This document shows positions 28,727-37,177 of a DNA stretch of 64,000 nucleotides, piece by piece. Each line of letters starts with the position of its first letter. Position 1 is the first letter of the stretch. Position numbers and translations under genes: made by a program. The notes beneath the pieces were generated by a model. The model ran no database searches, was not told the DNA's origin, and saw only the letters and a list, made by a program, of their open reading frames with translations. Source of the stretch: Ascidiaceihabitans donghaensis (GTDB taxonomy: Bacteria; Pseudomonadota; Alphaproteobacteria; Rhodobacterales; Rhodobacteraceae); NCBI RefSeq assembly GCF_900302465.1, contig NZ_OMOR01000001.1:1612001-1676000 (forward strand). Direction: 5' to 3'.

Positions 28727-29626
28727 ATGCAAGCCAATTGGGACGATGTCCGTTTATTTTTAAGTGTTGCACGCGAAGGGGGGCTGTCGGCGGCGGGCAA
28801 AATACTGCGGCTTGATCCTGCAACTTTGGGGCGGCGGATGACACGTCTGGAAGACACCACAGGCACGGCGTTGTTTGTAAAGTCGCCGCAAGGGTATGCG
28901 CTGACAGAGGCAGGAACGCAGCTTTTGGCCCGTGCCGAGGCTGCTGAGACGGCTATGCGCGCGGCAACGGCCAGTTTGCCAACCGGCAGTGAAAGCCTGA
29001 CGGGCCAAATCCGTATCGGTGCGCCGGATGGTTGTGCGAACTATGTTTTGCCGCAAGTCTGTGCGCGGCTCAGTGCCCGTCATCCCGATCTGGACATTCA
29101 GATTGTTGCTTTGCCGCGTGTTTTCAATCTGTCGCGGCGCGAAGCGGATTTGGCGATCGGGGTCAGTGCGCCAACAGCGGGGCGCCTGACTGTGCAAAAG
29201 ATCACGGACTACAAACTGCATCTGGCGGCTGCCGAGGACTATTTGCAGGCAAGTGCCACGATCCGGATGCCTCAGGATCTGAAATCTCATAAGATTGTGG
29301 GGTACATCCCCGACATGATTTTTGACCGCGAACTGGACTATCTGGCCCACATTGGTGTGGCGCGGGTGCCCTTGGCGTCCAATTCTGTGTCTGTGCAATT
29401 GAACCTGCTTCGCCATGGTGGCGGGGTTGGCGTGGTGCATGATTTTGCCTTGCCAGCGGCCCCTAATTTGGTGCGTATCCTCACCGACAAAATCAGCCTG
29501 ACACGCGCGTTTTACATGATCCGCCACGAAGCGGACCGAAAGAATACTAAACTGACACAGCTGGCTGATGATCTAAGCGCCGGGTTGCGCCAAGAGGTGG
29601 CGCATCTGGAAGCAACCTTGACTTGA
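28727..29626 (+). CDS. LysR family transcriptional regulator
   Basis: LysR-type regulator of 299 residues with an N-terminal winged helix-turn-helix (WDDVRLFLSVAREGGLSAAG, then LGRRMTRLEDTTGTALF) and a C-terminal co-inducer-binding domain. ATG 28727 places the HTH right at the N-terminus as usual; the ORF is open upstream. Its divergent position relative to mmsA strongly suggests that it controls valine or semialdehyde catabolism. The inducer is unknown. Confidence 0.92.
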   Translation: MQANWDDVRLFLSVAREGGLSAAGKILRLDPATLGRRMTRLEDTTGTALFVKSPQGYALTEAGTQLLARAEAAETAMRAATASLPTGSESLTGQIRIGAPDGCANYVLPQVCARLSARHPDLDIQIVALPRVFNLSRREADLAIGVSAPTAGRLTVQKITDYKLHLAAAEDYLQASATIRMPQDLKSHKIVGYIPDMIFDRELDYLAHIGVARVPLASNSVSVQLNLLRHGGGVGVVHDFALPAAPNLVRILTDKISLTRAFYMIRHEADRKNTKLTQLADDLSAGLRQEVAHLEATLT

Positions 29627-29681
29627 GAAGGCTTTGCGCCGACGCTGGACCTCTACATTACAAATGACAGGAGGCCGTCTC

Positions 29682-30116
29682 ATGCTGGTACAGCAGATTC
29701 TCAAATCCAAATCCGACGACGCGGTGGTGACCGTGGCGCCCGGCACACTTGTGTCGGATGCCGCAAAGGTACTGGCAGAGCGGCGCATCGGGACGGTTGT
29801 GGTGTCCAAGGACGGGCAAAGCATGGCGGGCATTTTGTCCGAACGCGACATTGTGCGCGAAATCGGCAAGCGCGGGGCCTCTTGCCTGAGCGACAAAGTA
29901 GACAGCTATATGACAACAAAACTGATCACCTGCGGGCGCAATGAAAGTGCGGACAAGGTGCTTGAAATGATGACCGAAGGGCGGTTTCGCCACATGCCAG
30001 TGGTCGAAGATGGCGCGTTGGTTGGCCTGATCACAATCGGCGATGTGGTCAAAGCGCGGCTGACAGAATTGGCAATGGAAAAGGATGCGCTGCAGGGAAT
30101 GATTATGGGGCATTGA
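29682..30116 (+). CDS. CBS-domain protein
   Basis: Protein of 144 residues made of two CBS motifs, a Bateman module (VLAERRIGTVVVSKDGQSMAGILSERD and MMTEGRFRHMPVVEDGALVGLITIGD, quoted in pieces of the two halves). Such modules bind adenine nucleotides and act as energy sensors; there is no attached catalytic domain. AGGAGG lies about 8 bp before ATG 29682, an excellent ribosome site, so the upstream ATG 29664 is rejected. coaD follows 94 bp later on the same strand. Confidence 0.9.
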   Translation: MLVQQILKSKSDDAVVTVAPGTLVSDAAKVLAERRIGTVVVSKDGQSMAGILSERDIVREIGKRGASCLSDKVDSYMTTKLITCGRNESADKVLEMMTEGRFRHMPVVEDGALVGLITIGDVVKARLTELAMEKDALQGMIMGH

Positions 30117-30210
30117 CCCCAATTGCCAAGTTTGCGTTAACACCTGCTTGCAATCCCTCGCGCGACCCTGTTTCTTGCACGCAACATTATTGCTGAAACG
30201 GAGCATCCTT

Positions 30211-30702
30211 ATGCGCGTTGGACTATATCCGGGAACTTTTGATCCCATCACTTTGGGTCATATCGACATCATCCGGCGGGCCAGTGCGCTTGTGGACAAG
30301 CTGGTGATTGGCGTTGCGATCAATCGCGACAAGGGCCCGCTGTTTAGTCTGGAAGAGCGTGTGGCGATGATCGAAGCGGAATGCGCCAAGCTGTCCGAAC
30401 AAACCGGAACCCAGATTGTGGCCCACCCGTTTGAAAACCTGTTGATTGATTGCGCCCGCGACGTGGGCGCACAAATGATCATACGCGGTCTGCGCGCCGT
30501 AGCCGATTTTGAATACGAATATCAAATGGTTGGCATGAACCGCGTGCTGGATGACAGCATCGAGACTGTGTTTTTGATGGCCGAAGCCAAACATCAGGCC
30601 ATCGCGTCGAAGCTGGTCAAAGAAATCGCGCGGCTTGGCGGCGATGTGACCAAGTTTGTCCCGCCTTTGGTGAATAAAGAGCTGACGAAGCGTTTGGGAT
30701 AA
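30211..30702 (+). CDS. coaD: Phosphopantetheine adenylyltransferase
   Basis: Penultimate enzyme of coenzyme A synthesis: 4'-phosphopantetheine plus ATP gives dephospho-CoA. The length of 163 is normal. Motifs: GLYPGTFDPITLGHIDIIRR with the HxGH-like nucleotide-binding histidines, IIRGLRAVADFEYEYQM, and ISSTLVKE-like SKLVKEIARLGGDV. GGAG precedes ATG 30211; the ORF extends upstream without a ribosome site. Confidence 0.97.
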   Translation: MRVGLYPGTFDPITLGHIDIIRRASALVDKLVIGVAINRDKGPLFSLEERVAMIEAECAKLSEQTGTQIVAHPFENLLIDCARDVGAQMIIRGLRAVADFEYEYQMVGMNRVLDDSIETVFLMAEAKHQAIASKLVKEIARLGGDVTKFVPPLVNKELTKRLG

Positions 30703-30744
30703 AAACTGGGACAAAGCCCCGTTGACGGGGCCGGGACGCTTTGA

Positions 30745-30798
30745 CTTCTTTTCGCCAAAATATCTCGGGGGAGGCCGAAGGCCGGGGGCCGCGCCCCT
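30745..30798 (-). repeat. Dispersed intergenic repeat, copy B
   Basis: Read on the minus strand: AGGGGCGCGGCCCCC, an inner GGCCTTCGGCC hairpin, then CCCCCGAGATATTTTGGC and GAAAAGAAG. It lies between convergent coaD and gap genes and matches copy A closely in the core. Confidence 0.75.
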
Positions 30799-30831
30799 AA
30801 GCTCAAATTTCTCCCTAGACCCCCCGTCCGA

Positions 30832-31833
30832 TTAGGACAAAGCCAGACGCTCCGCCATATCGATCATGCGGTTGGAAAACCCCCATTCATTGTCGTACCA
30901 CGCCAGCACGCGGATCATGGTTTTGTCCTGCACATGGGTTTGATCCAGCGCCACCGTCGCGCTCATCGGGTCGTGGTTCAGATCAACAGATACCATCGGT
31001 GTGGATGTGACGGCCATGATCCGCGCCATAGGACCATGTGCGGCTTGGCTAAACAATGCGTTGACGGCGCAGGTGGATGTTTCGCGTTGCACTTCAACCG
31101 TCAGGTCGATGCAGGACACATTGGGCACAGGCACACGGATTGATGTGCCAAACAGGCGACCTTTTAGGTGGGGCAGAACCGCTTCCACGGCTTCGGCCGC
31201 GCCGGTGGTGGTGGGGATCATCGACAAGCTTGCCGCGCGCGCACGGTTCAGCGTTTTGCCATAGGCGTCATGCACAGGCTGCACGCCGGTGTAGCAGTGC
31301 ACCGTGGTCATGGTACCACGCACAATACCGTAGGCTTCGTGCAAAAGATGGGCCACGGGGGCCAGGCAATTGGTTGTGCAAGACCCGTTGGAGAGGATGG
31401 TGTCATCGGCCGTGATCGCAGCGTCATTCACGCCCATGACAACAGTTTTGATGTCATTGATCTTGGCGGGCGCCGATACCAGCACCTTGCCCGCACCGTT
31501 TTTCAAGTGCAGCCCTGCCAAAGCGGCTGTGCGAAAATGGCCGGTACATTCCAAAGCGATATCAACATCTTGCCAAGGCAACGCATCTGGCGACGCCACG
31601 TGTGTGACCCGAATTGGGCCTGTCCCCACATCCAATACCCCGTCACCTGTTGCGATGGGACGGCGCAGGCGGCCATGAACGGAATCGAATTCAAGCAGAT
31701 GTGCCATGTTTTCCAGATCAGCCAGATCGTTGATGGCCACGACCCGAAGATCATCGCGTCCGCTTTCCAGTATCGCACGCAAGATGCTGCGGCCGATACG
31801 TCCAAATCCGTTGATGCCCAATGTAATCGTCAT
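30832..31833 (-). CDS. gap: Glyceraldehyde-3-phosphate dehydrogenase, copy 1
   Basis: NAD-dependent GAPDH of 333 residues. Rossmann motif INGFGRIGR, Asp36 in INDLAD (the residue that selects NAD), catalytic Cys152 in NGSCTTNCLAP, and C-terminal WYDNEWGFSNRM. CGGAGG lies 7 bp before ATG 31833; the upstream ORF extension is unsupported. It differs clearly from the second GAPDH 3 kb away, including at the cofactor residue. It is a single gene, divergent from a MarR/hydrolase pair, with a 214-bp spacer. Confidence 0.96.
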   Translation of the reverse strand: MTITLGINGFGRIGRSILRAILESGRDDLRVVAINDLADLENMAHLLEFDSVHGRLRRPIATGDGVLDVGTGPIRVTHVASPDALPWQDVDIALECTGHFRTAALAGLHLKNGAGKVLVSAPAKINDIKTVVMGVNDAAITADDTILSNGSCTTNCLAPVAHLLHEAYGIVRGTMTTVHCYTGVQPVHDAYGKTLNRARAASLSMIPTTTGAAEAVEAVLPHLKGRLFGTSIRVPVPNVSCIDLTVEVQRETSTCAVNALFSQAAHGPMARIMAVTSTPMVSVDLNHDPMSATVALDQTHVQDKTMIRVLAWYDNEWGFSNRMIDMAERLALS

Positions 31834-32009
31834 GACATGCCTCCGGTCAAGTGTTGGGGGCATGTCACACAAGGTCAGGGGGGCGGTCAAAGAGAGTTTT
31901 GTACCCACACAAAGGGCCCACAATCCAAAAACAAGGCCCGAGATGTACTGACGCACTGCCTACGTCAGTGGCTTTGTCGTATTTCCAGATCGCGGTTTCA
32001 GCGAATCAT

Positions 32010-32047
32010 TTGACATGTTTAGTGTCATTATGACATGTAAATTGTCA
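32010..32047 (+). promoter_or_regulatory. Twin MarR-type operators over the marR promoter and start
   Basis: Two inverted repeats of identical form TGACA-N7-TGTCA lie at 32011-32027 (TGACATGTTTAGTGTCA) and 32031-32047 (TGACATGTAAATTGTCA), 20 bp centre to centre. The second ends on the A of the marR ATG. A TTGACA hexamer at 32010-32015 could be the -35, with TGTAAA near 32035-32040 as a weak -10. This would start transcription at or next to the ATG. Autoregulation is the natural reading. Confidence 0.7.
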
Positions 32048-32484
32048 TGATGAACCAAGATGATCTTTATCAACTTATTTGGATGTCGCGCCCGTTGATG
32101 CAGGCGGCAGAAACCGTTGTCGAACAGGGTCTGGAAGACACCGGACTTACAGTCAGAACGCGGGCCGTTCTTGAAATCCTACTTGCGCAGGATGCGGCAA
32201 CGGTGCCGGACATTGCCCAAAGGCTTGAGATAAAAAGGCAGTATGTTCAGGTGATGGTCAATGAAACCCTTGCGGATGGTTTGACACTCAAACGCGAGAA
32301 TCCGCGCCATAAACGATCGACGATCATCGCTTTGACAGACAAAGGGCGGGCGTTGATCCAAGACGTGGTGCGCCGTGAAAAACAGCTTGTCGCGTCATTG
32401 GGTCAGGACCTGAACAGTGCGGACGTCAAAACCGCCCTTGGCTTGATAAACACACTAATTGATCGTTTGAAAACAGGGATTTGA
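32047..32484 (+). CDS. MarR family transcriptional regulator
   Basis: Winged-helix regulator of 145 residues: QRLEIKRQYVQVMVNETLADGL is the DNA-recognition region and RENPRHKRSTIIALTDKGRAL the wing. There is no Shine-Dalgarno sequence before ATG 32047 or ATG 32050; instead a perfect operator abuts the start, which suggests a leaderless mRNA. It is followed 11 bp later by a membrane-anchored isochorismatase-fold gene, which is probably co-regulated with it. The ligand is unknown. Confidence 0.92.
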   Translation: MMNQDDLYQLIWMSRPLMQAAETVVEQGLEDTGLTVRTRAVLEILLAQDAATVPDIAQRLEIKRQYVQVMVNETLADGLTLKRENPRHKRSTIIALTDKGRALIQDVVRREKQLVASLGQDLNSADVKTALGLINTLIDRLKTGI

Positions 32485-32495
32485 AGGAAAATATT

Positions 32496-33119
32496 ATGAT
32501 TTGGATTTTGCCCTGCCTGGTCATTTTGGGTGTCGTTTTATGGATCATGGATGGTATTCGAAAAATAGGCGCGGTCAGCACAGGCGCCCCCATTTCAGGG
32601 CGCACGAATCAAGCATTGGTGCTGATTGATCTGCAAGAGGTCTTTTGGACCTCGGGCGTCTTTGATGACACAGCAAAGGAAACAGCCCGCACGAGGATTT
32701 TGGCTGAAATAGACACAGCCAGATCGAAGGGCCAGCCTGTCATCGCAGTGCGGCAAGAATGGTCCATTCCTGCAACCAAAGTTGTGGCAAAACTGTTTAT
32801 GAAAGGCCAAGCCATCGCGGGAACACAGGGCACAGAAATGGCGGCATCTTTTGCGGATATTGCCGATGTCACTGTGGTCAAACGTGTTCAAGACGCGTTT
32901 GAAACCAATGAGTTGGACAAGATCCTTGCACGATTGGACGTGGGCCACCTGCGCATCGTCGGGCTGGATTTAAACTATTGCGTGGCCAAAACGGCCTTTG
33001 CTGCACGGCAGCGCGGATACGAGGTTGCCATTGTCCGCGACGGTGTGTTGTCAGCTGATGCAAAACTGGCGGAAAAGACGCTTGTACAGCTTGCGGATCG
33101 GCACGTTGTGTTGGACTGA
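32496..33119 (+). CDS. Membrane-anchored isochorismatase-family hydrolase
   Basis: Cysteine hydrolase of 207 residues. Asp of VLIDLQEVFW, Lys of VTVVKRVQDAF and Cys of LDLNYCVAKTAF form the expected Asp-Lys-Cys triad. Unusually, an N-terminal hydrophobic helix (IWILPCLVILGVVLWIM, about 2-18) precedes the domain; this could anchor the enzyme in the inner membrane. The start is ATG 32496 with AAGGA 7 bp upstream; a TTG at 32481 is less likely. Co-transcribed with MarR. Substrate (nicotinamide, a carbamoyl compound or an isochorismate-like ether) cannot be told. Confidence 0.86.
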   Translation: MIWILPCLVILGVVLWIMDGIRKIGAVSTGAPISGRTNQALVLIDLQEVFWTSGVFDDTAKETARTRILAEIDTARSKGQPVIAVRQEWSIPATKVVAKLFMKGQAIAGTQGTEMAASFADIADVTVVKRVQDAFETNELDKILARLDVGHLRIVGLDLNYCVAKTAFAARQRGYEVAIVRDGVLSADAKLAEKTLVQLADRHVVLD

Positions 33120-33138
33120 TCCCCATAGTGACGCCGTG

Positions 33139-34575
33139 TCAGCGGATCAAAGCGCCGGGGTTCATGATGGATTTGGGGTCAAGCGCTGCTTTGATACGCT
33201 TTAACGTGTCGTATCGCGCGGCGCTGGCATAGGTTTCCAGATCGTCTGTTTTCAAGCGCCCGATCCCGTGTTCGGCGCTGATTGATCCGTTGTGTTTTTG
33301 TGTCACGTCATTGATTGCCAATCGAACAGCGTCGATAATGCCGGGGTTTGCGGACAGGAAGTCGGCCTTGCTGACACCGTTGGGGGGAAGGACGTTGTGA
33401 TGTATATTGCCGTCGCCCAAATGGCCGTAGCTGTTGATTTGAACGTCTGGGTGGATGTCAAAGATCGCCTGAAGTGTATCCTTTACAAAGTCATCGATAC
33501 GGCTGAGCGGCACAGATGTGTCGCTGTTGCAAAATGCGCCCGCCATGCGGTTTGCGGCAGGGGTGTTTTCGCGCAAAGCCCAAAGGCTGTCGCGTTGGGA
33601 TTGGGACTGCGCCACGACTGCATCAGTTAGAAGGTCCTTGTCAAAACATGCCCCAAGCGCTTCTTGCATCCGGTCCCCAAGGCCCAAAGCCCCAGAGGCT
33701 TCCAGCAAAATGGCCCAATCGGGTGTTTGCGCAAAAGGGGGACGCAAGCCCGGAAACTTGGAAGCTACCAGCGTCAGGCCAAGCCCGCGCATCAACTCGA
33801 CCGCGCTGATAGTGTCGCCAAGATGGCGCTTCATCTCTTGGAACACAGCCAGCCCTTTTGCAGGTGACTGGATTGCCAGAAATGCTGTGCTTGTGTCGGG
33901 ATATTGCGGTTTCAGCTTCAGGGTCGCCGCAGTGATGATGCCCAGCGTCCCTTCGCTGCCGATCAATAGGTGACGCAGGTCATATCCGGTGTTGTTCTTA
34001 TGCAGCGGGCTAAGTTCATCCAGAACCGTGCCATCGGGCAATACGGCTTCGATTCCAAGGCATAAATCCCGCGCGTTGCCGTATCGCAAAACCTGAATAC
34101 CGCCTGCATTGGTTGCCAGATTGCCGCCGATGCAGCAGCTTCCTTTCGAGGCCATGTTCAAGGGAAACATCATGTCGTGATCTTGGGCTGCAGTGTGTAC
34201 GTTTTCCAAAATGCAGCCTGCTTCCACAACGATCACGCTGTCATCCACACTAAAGTGTCGCACCTTGTTCATCCGTTCCAGCGACACGACGATGGCGTTG
34301 TCACTGTCAATGGCAAGCTGCCCGGCCACAACACCTGTGCCACCGCTGTAGGGGACAATGCCGATGCTGTTTGCAGCGCACAGGCGCACGATTTCTGCAA
34401 CTTGTGCAGTGGATGCTGGAAGGGCAATCAGGCTGGCCTGTCCGCGAAAACGGCCACGCGGGTCTTCGAAATAGCGTGATGCGTCTTGGGGGGCTTTCCA
34501 TCCTGCAGGGCCGAGGACGCGTTTGATGGCATCCAGTGTTTTGGGGTCCGGTTCGCTGAACTGGGCGTTACGCAT
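33139..34575 (-). CDS. FAD-binding oxidoreductase, D-2-hydroxyacid dehydrogenase type
   Basis: Protein of 478 residues of the GlcD/D-lactate/D-2-hydroxyglutarate dehydrogenase group. An N-terminal FAD-binding PCMH domain carries YSGGTGVVAGQL and SKGSCCIGGNLATNAGG. A C-terminal FAD-oxidase domain carries YGHLGDGNIHHNV and SISAEHGIGRLK. It oxidises a D-2-hydroxyacid and passes electrons to a carrier; the exact acid is not defined. It starts at MRNAQFSEPDP. It stands after, and on the same strand as, the small gap-linked ORF. Confidence 0.92.
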   Translation of the reverse strand: MRNAQFSEPDPKTLDAIKRVLGPAGWKAPQDASRYFEDPRGRFRGQASLIALPASTAQVAEIVRLCAANSIGIVPYSGGTGVVAGQLAIDSDNAIVVSLERMNKVRHFSVDDSVIVVEAGCILENVHTAAQDHDMMFPLNMASKGSCCIGGNLATNAGGIQVLRYGNARDLCLGIEAVLPDGTVLDELSPLHKNNTGYDLRHLLIGSEGTLGIITAATLKLKPQYPDTSTAFLAIQSPAKGLAVFQEMKRHLGDTISAVELMRGLGLTLVASKFPGLRPPFAQTPDWAILLEASGALGLGDRMQEALGACFDKDLLTDAVVAQSQSQRDSLWALRENTPAANRMAGAFCNSDTSVPLSRIDDFVKDTLQAIFDIHPDVQINSYGHLGDGNIHHNVLPPNGVSKADFLSANPGIIDAVRLAINDVTQKHNGSISAEHGIGRLKTDDLETYASAARYDTLKRIKAALDPKSIMNPGALIR

Positions 34576-34598
34576 CAGCGGGGCCTCCTACGTACCTT

Positions 34599-34742
34599 TT
34601 ATCGCCAGAACGCGATCCATTCGATCAACTCGAACATTTTTTTACCAAGAAAAATCACATGCTCGGACCCGTAGACCATAATGTCTACAGTGATGATTGT
34701 GATCAAAAACAGGCCGAGAAATATGGCGATTGAGTTGGTCAT
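34599..34742 (-). CDS. 47-residue membrane protein downstream of gap copy 2
   Basis: Short ORF (MTNSIAIFLGLFLITIITV ... ELIEWIAFWR) with one hydrophobic helix and a conserved-looking aromatic C-terminus. It begins 102 bp after the stop of the second GAPDH on the same strand, with GCAGG before the ATG. From memory, similar 45-50 residue proteins follow gap in Rhodobacteraceae; their function is unknown. Coding status rests on a clean ORF, membrane-like composition and position. Confidence 0.65.
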   Translation of the reverse strand: MTNSIAIFLGLFLITIITVDIMVYGSEHVIFLGKKMFELIEWIAFWR

Positions 34743-34844
34743 AAGAGCCTGCAAATGAAAATGGGCAAGACTGATATGACAGCCTCGCCCAATTGTCGCA
34801 ACCCTTTGGGGGTAAGGTGGCCCCTGTGGCGCAAGACGTTCGGG

Positions 34845-35846
34845 TTAGTCCAAACGGCCCATCGCAACAGCCACATCGGCCATACGCACGGAAAACGCCC
34901 ATTCATTGTCGTACCACGCCAGCACACGTACTGTGCGGCCGCCAACGACTTTGGTTTGGTCGGGGGCAAAGATGCTGGAATGTTCGGTGTGATTGAAGTC
35001 GATTGAGACTTTTTGTTCATCATCATATGCCAATACACGGCCCATGGGGCCAGCGGCCGCTTTTGCGACAGCGGCGTTGACTTCGGCGACAGTGACATCG
35101 CGTTTGGCTTCAAACGTCAGATCCACCGCAGAGACGTTTGGCGTGGGCACACGCATGGCCGTGCCATCAAGGCGGCCTTTCATGTTTGGCAAAACCTCGC
35201 CCAATGCTTTTGCAGCGCCAGTTGAAGTGGGGATCATCGCCATGGCGGCAGCGCGGGCGCGGTACAGATCGTTGTGGCGGCGGTCCAGCGTGGGTTGATC
35301 GCCGGTGTAGCTGTGGATGGTTGTCATGATGCCGCGTTCGATGCCGATGCTTTCATCCAGAACCTTCGCCAAGGGGGCGAGACAGTTGGTGGTGCACGAC
35401 CCGTTGGAAATCATGGTGTCATTGGCGGCCAGCAAGTCGTCGTTCACACCAAAGACGATGGTTTTGTCGACGTTTTTACCGGGGGCCGAAAGCAACACGC
35501 GCTTTGCGCCACGTTCGATGTGTTTCTTGGCTTTTTCACCGTCGTTGAAGTTGCCGGTGCATTCCAGAACGACATCACAGCCGGACCAGTCCAGCTCATC
35601 CATGTTGTAGGTGGAAAACATCTGCATCGGGCCACGCCCCAAATCCAACGTGCCATTGCCGACGGTCACTTCACCGGGGAAGCGGCCATGGATGGAATCG
35701 TATTTAATCAGATGGGCGGCTGTTTCCAAAGGTCCGGTGGCGTTCACCTTGATGACATCAATGTCGTTGCGCAATGATTGTGCGATATGGGACAAGGTGC
35801 AGCGTCCGATGCGGCCAAATCCGTTGATACCTACTTTGATTGTCAT
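34845..35846 (-). CDS. gap: Glyceraldehyde-3-phosphate dehydrogenase, copy 2
   Basis: GAPDH of 333 residues with INGFGRIGR, catalytic Cys151 in NGSCTTNCLAP and WYDNEWAFSVRM. The residue that is Asp36 in copy 1 is Ala36 here (VIKVNATGP), a change expected to weaken NAD selectivity and permit NADP. GAAGGA precedes ATG 35846. Because Rhodobacteraceae often use the Entner-Doudoroff pathway with gluconeogenesis, the two copies may work in opposite directions; that is inference. LacI-like half-sites lie in the upstream spacer. Confidence 0.95.
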   Translation of the reverse strand: MTIKVGINGFGRIGRCTLSHIAQSLRNDIDVIKVNATGPLETAAHLIKYDSIHGRFPGEVTVGNGTLDLGRGPMQMFSTYNMDELDWSGCDVVLECTGNFNDGEKAKKHIERGAKRVLLSAPGKNVDKTIVFGVNDDLLAANDTMISNGSCTTNCLAPLAKVLDESIGIERGIMTTIHSYTGDQPTLDRRHNDLYRARAAAMAMIPTSTGAAKALGEVLPNMKGRLDGTAMRVPTPNVSAVDLTFEAKRDVTVAEVNAAVAKAAAGPMGRVLAYDDEQKVSIDFNHTEHSSIFAPDQTKVVGGRTVRVLAWYDNEWAFSVRMADVAVAMGRLD

Positions 35847-35938
35847 AATCCGGTTCCTTCGTTTACGCCCCATGCGTTGGGGGTTGCTTAGACCCAAGGG
35901 CAGCATCGGAAAAGGGGGAAAGGCGCGGTTTTTCAGCC

Positions 35939-36028
35939 TGTTAGCGATAAACCTTGCCAAAGGGTTAACGGTGGCGCTAACAGCCGACTTTGTTTTCACG
36001 ACCGTGTGATCTATCTATACCGCTAACA
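35939..36028. promoter_or_regulatory. LacI-type half-sites between gap copy 2 and DUF808
   Basis: Three matches to a TGTTAGCGCTAACA-like palindrome: TGTTAGCGATAAAC (35939-35952, 11 of 14), a site ending GGCGCTAACA (35969-35982, 11 of 14) and CGCTAACA (36021-36028). This style of operator is used by LacI-family regulators of central carbon metabolism in alphaproteobacteria. The spacer is divergent, so both genes could be controlled. Confidence 0.4.
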
Positions 36029-36046
36029 CAATTTAAGAGGGTCGAC

Positions 36047-37012
36047 ATGAGCGGATTGATTGCATTGTTTGATGATGTTGCGGCCATTGCCAAAGTGGCG
36101 GCAGCCTCTGTGGATGATGTCATTGCACAAGCTGCCAAAGCAGGCACCAAAGCGGCTGGCGCTGTCATCGATGACGCTGCAGTGACGCCGAAATATGTTC
36201 AGGGTTTTGAGGCCAGCCGTGAATTGCCGATCATCTGGCGCATCGCCAAGGGGTCCATTCGCAACAAGCTTGTCTTTTTGCTGCCCGCTGGTCTGGCGCT
36301 GTCGGCATTTGCACCTTGGGCTATCAATCCGTTGTTGATGCTGGGGGGCGCCTATCTTTGCTTTGAAGGCGCCGAAAAAATCGCCCATGCCATAGGCCTT
36401 AGCCACGGACACGAAGACTACGCCCACAAGGAAGAGGTCATTGAAGACCCCGCCAAGCTGGAAGAACAAAAGGCGCAAGGGGCGATCAAAACCGATTTTA
36501 TTCTGTCTGCAGAAATCATGACCATTGCTTTGGCCGCCATTCCGGAAAGCAATTTCTGGATGGAGGCCGCAACGCTGGCCGCGGTTGCCGTGATGATCAC
36601 GGTCGCGGTCTATGGCGCGGTGGCGCTGATCGTGAAGATGGACGATGTGGGCCTTGCCATGTCCGCGAAGGGGCGGCTGGGCCTGACCCGTTCACTGGGA
36701 CGCGGTATCGTCAAAGCAATGCCAAAGGTGCTGTATGCGCTGACTGTCATAGGCACGGCGGCCATGCTTTGGGTCGGGGGATCCATCATTGTGCACGGGC
36801 TGGAAGGCTTCGGCTTTGGCGGGTTGGGTCACACGATCCACGATCTGGCCTATTCTGTGGGCCACGCTGTGCCGCAGGCTTGGCAAGGCATCACGGAATG
36901 GTTCGCCAAGGCGGCTATGGACGGGGTGTTGGGATTGGGACTTGGGCTGGCGCTTATTCCGCTTGGCGAAAAGATCATCACGCCCCTGTGGCGCAAGGTA
37001 TTCGCGAGATGA
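36047..37012 (+). CDS. DUF808 family membrane protein
   Basis: Protein of 321 residues of the DUF808 (YedI-like) family. An N-terminal helical segment (SGLIALFDDVAAIAKVAAAS) precedes several hydrophobic helices and the family hallmark YLCFEGAEKIAHA. AGAGGG lies 7 bp before ATG 36047. The function of the family is unknown. It is divergent from gap copy 2 with 200 bp between them. Confidence 0.92.
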   Translation: MSGLIALFDDVAAIAKVAAASVDDVIAQAAKAGTKAAGAVIDDAAVTPKYVQGFEASRELPIIWRIAKGSIRNKLVFLLPAGLALSAFAPWAINPLLMLGGAYLCFEGAEKIAHAIGLSHGHEDYAHKEEVIEDPAKLEEQKAQGAIKTDFILSAEIMTIALAAIPESNFWMEAATLAAVAVMITVAVYGAVALIVKMDDVGLAMSAKGRLGLTRSLGRGIVKAMPKVLYALTVIGTAAMLWVGGSIIVHGLEGFGFGGLGHTIHDLAYSVGHAVPQAWQGITEWFAKAAMDGVLGLGLGLALIPLGEKIITPLWRKVFAR

Positions 37013-37177
37013 CCCTTTGATTGAAGGCCCATGCAAAGTGCCGTTTGGTGCCGCCACGACAACCACACACGGCCCCAAAACATGTTTCCCAAACACGGGC
37101 CCCATTGATACATATCAGGATCAGCTTGCGCGACACCGCCTAGACTTTGATTGAAACAAATCGAAGGAGCATGTGAC

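Noticed and set aside
30716-30731. Terminator after coaD (GCCCCGT/ACGGGGC)
   Set aside because: Good stem but no T-run; the adjacent dispersed repeat makes the role unclear, so it was not listed as a feature.
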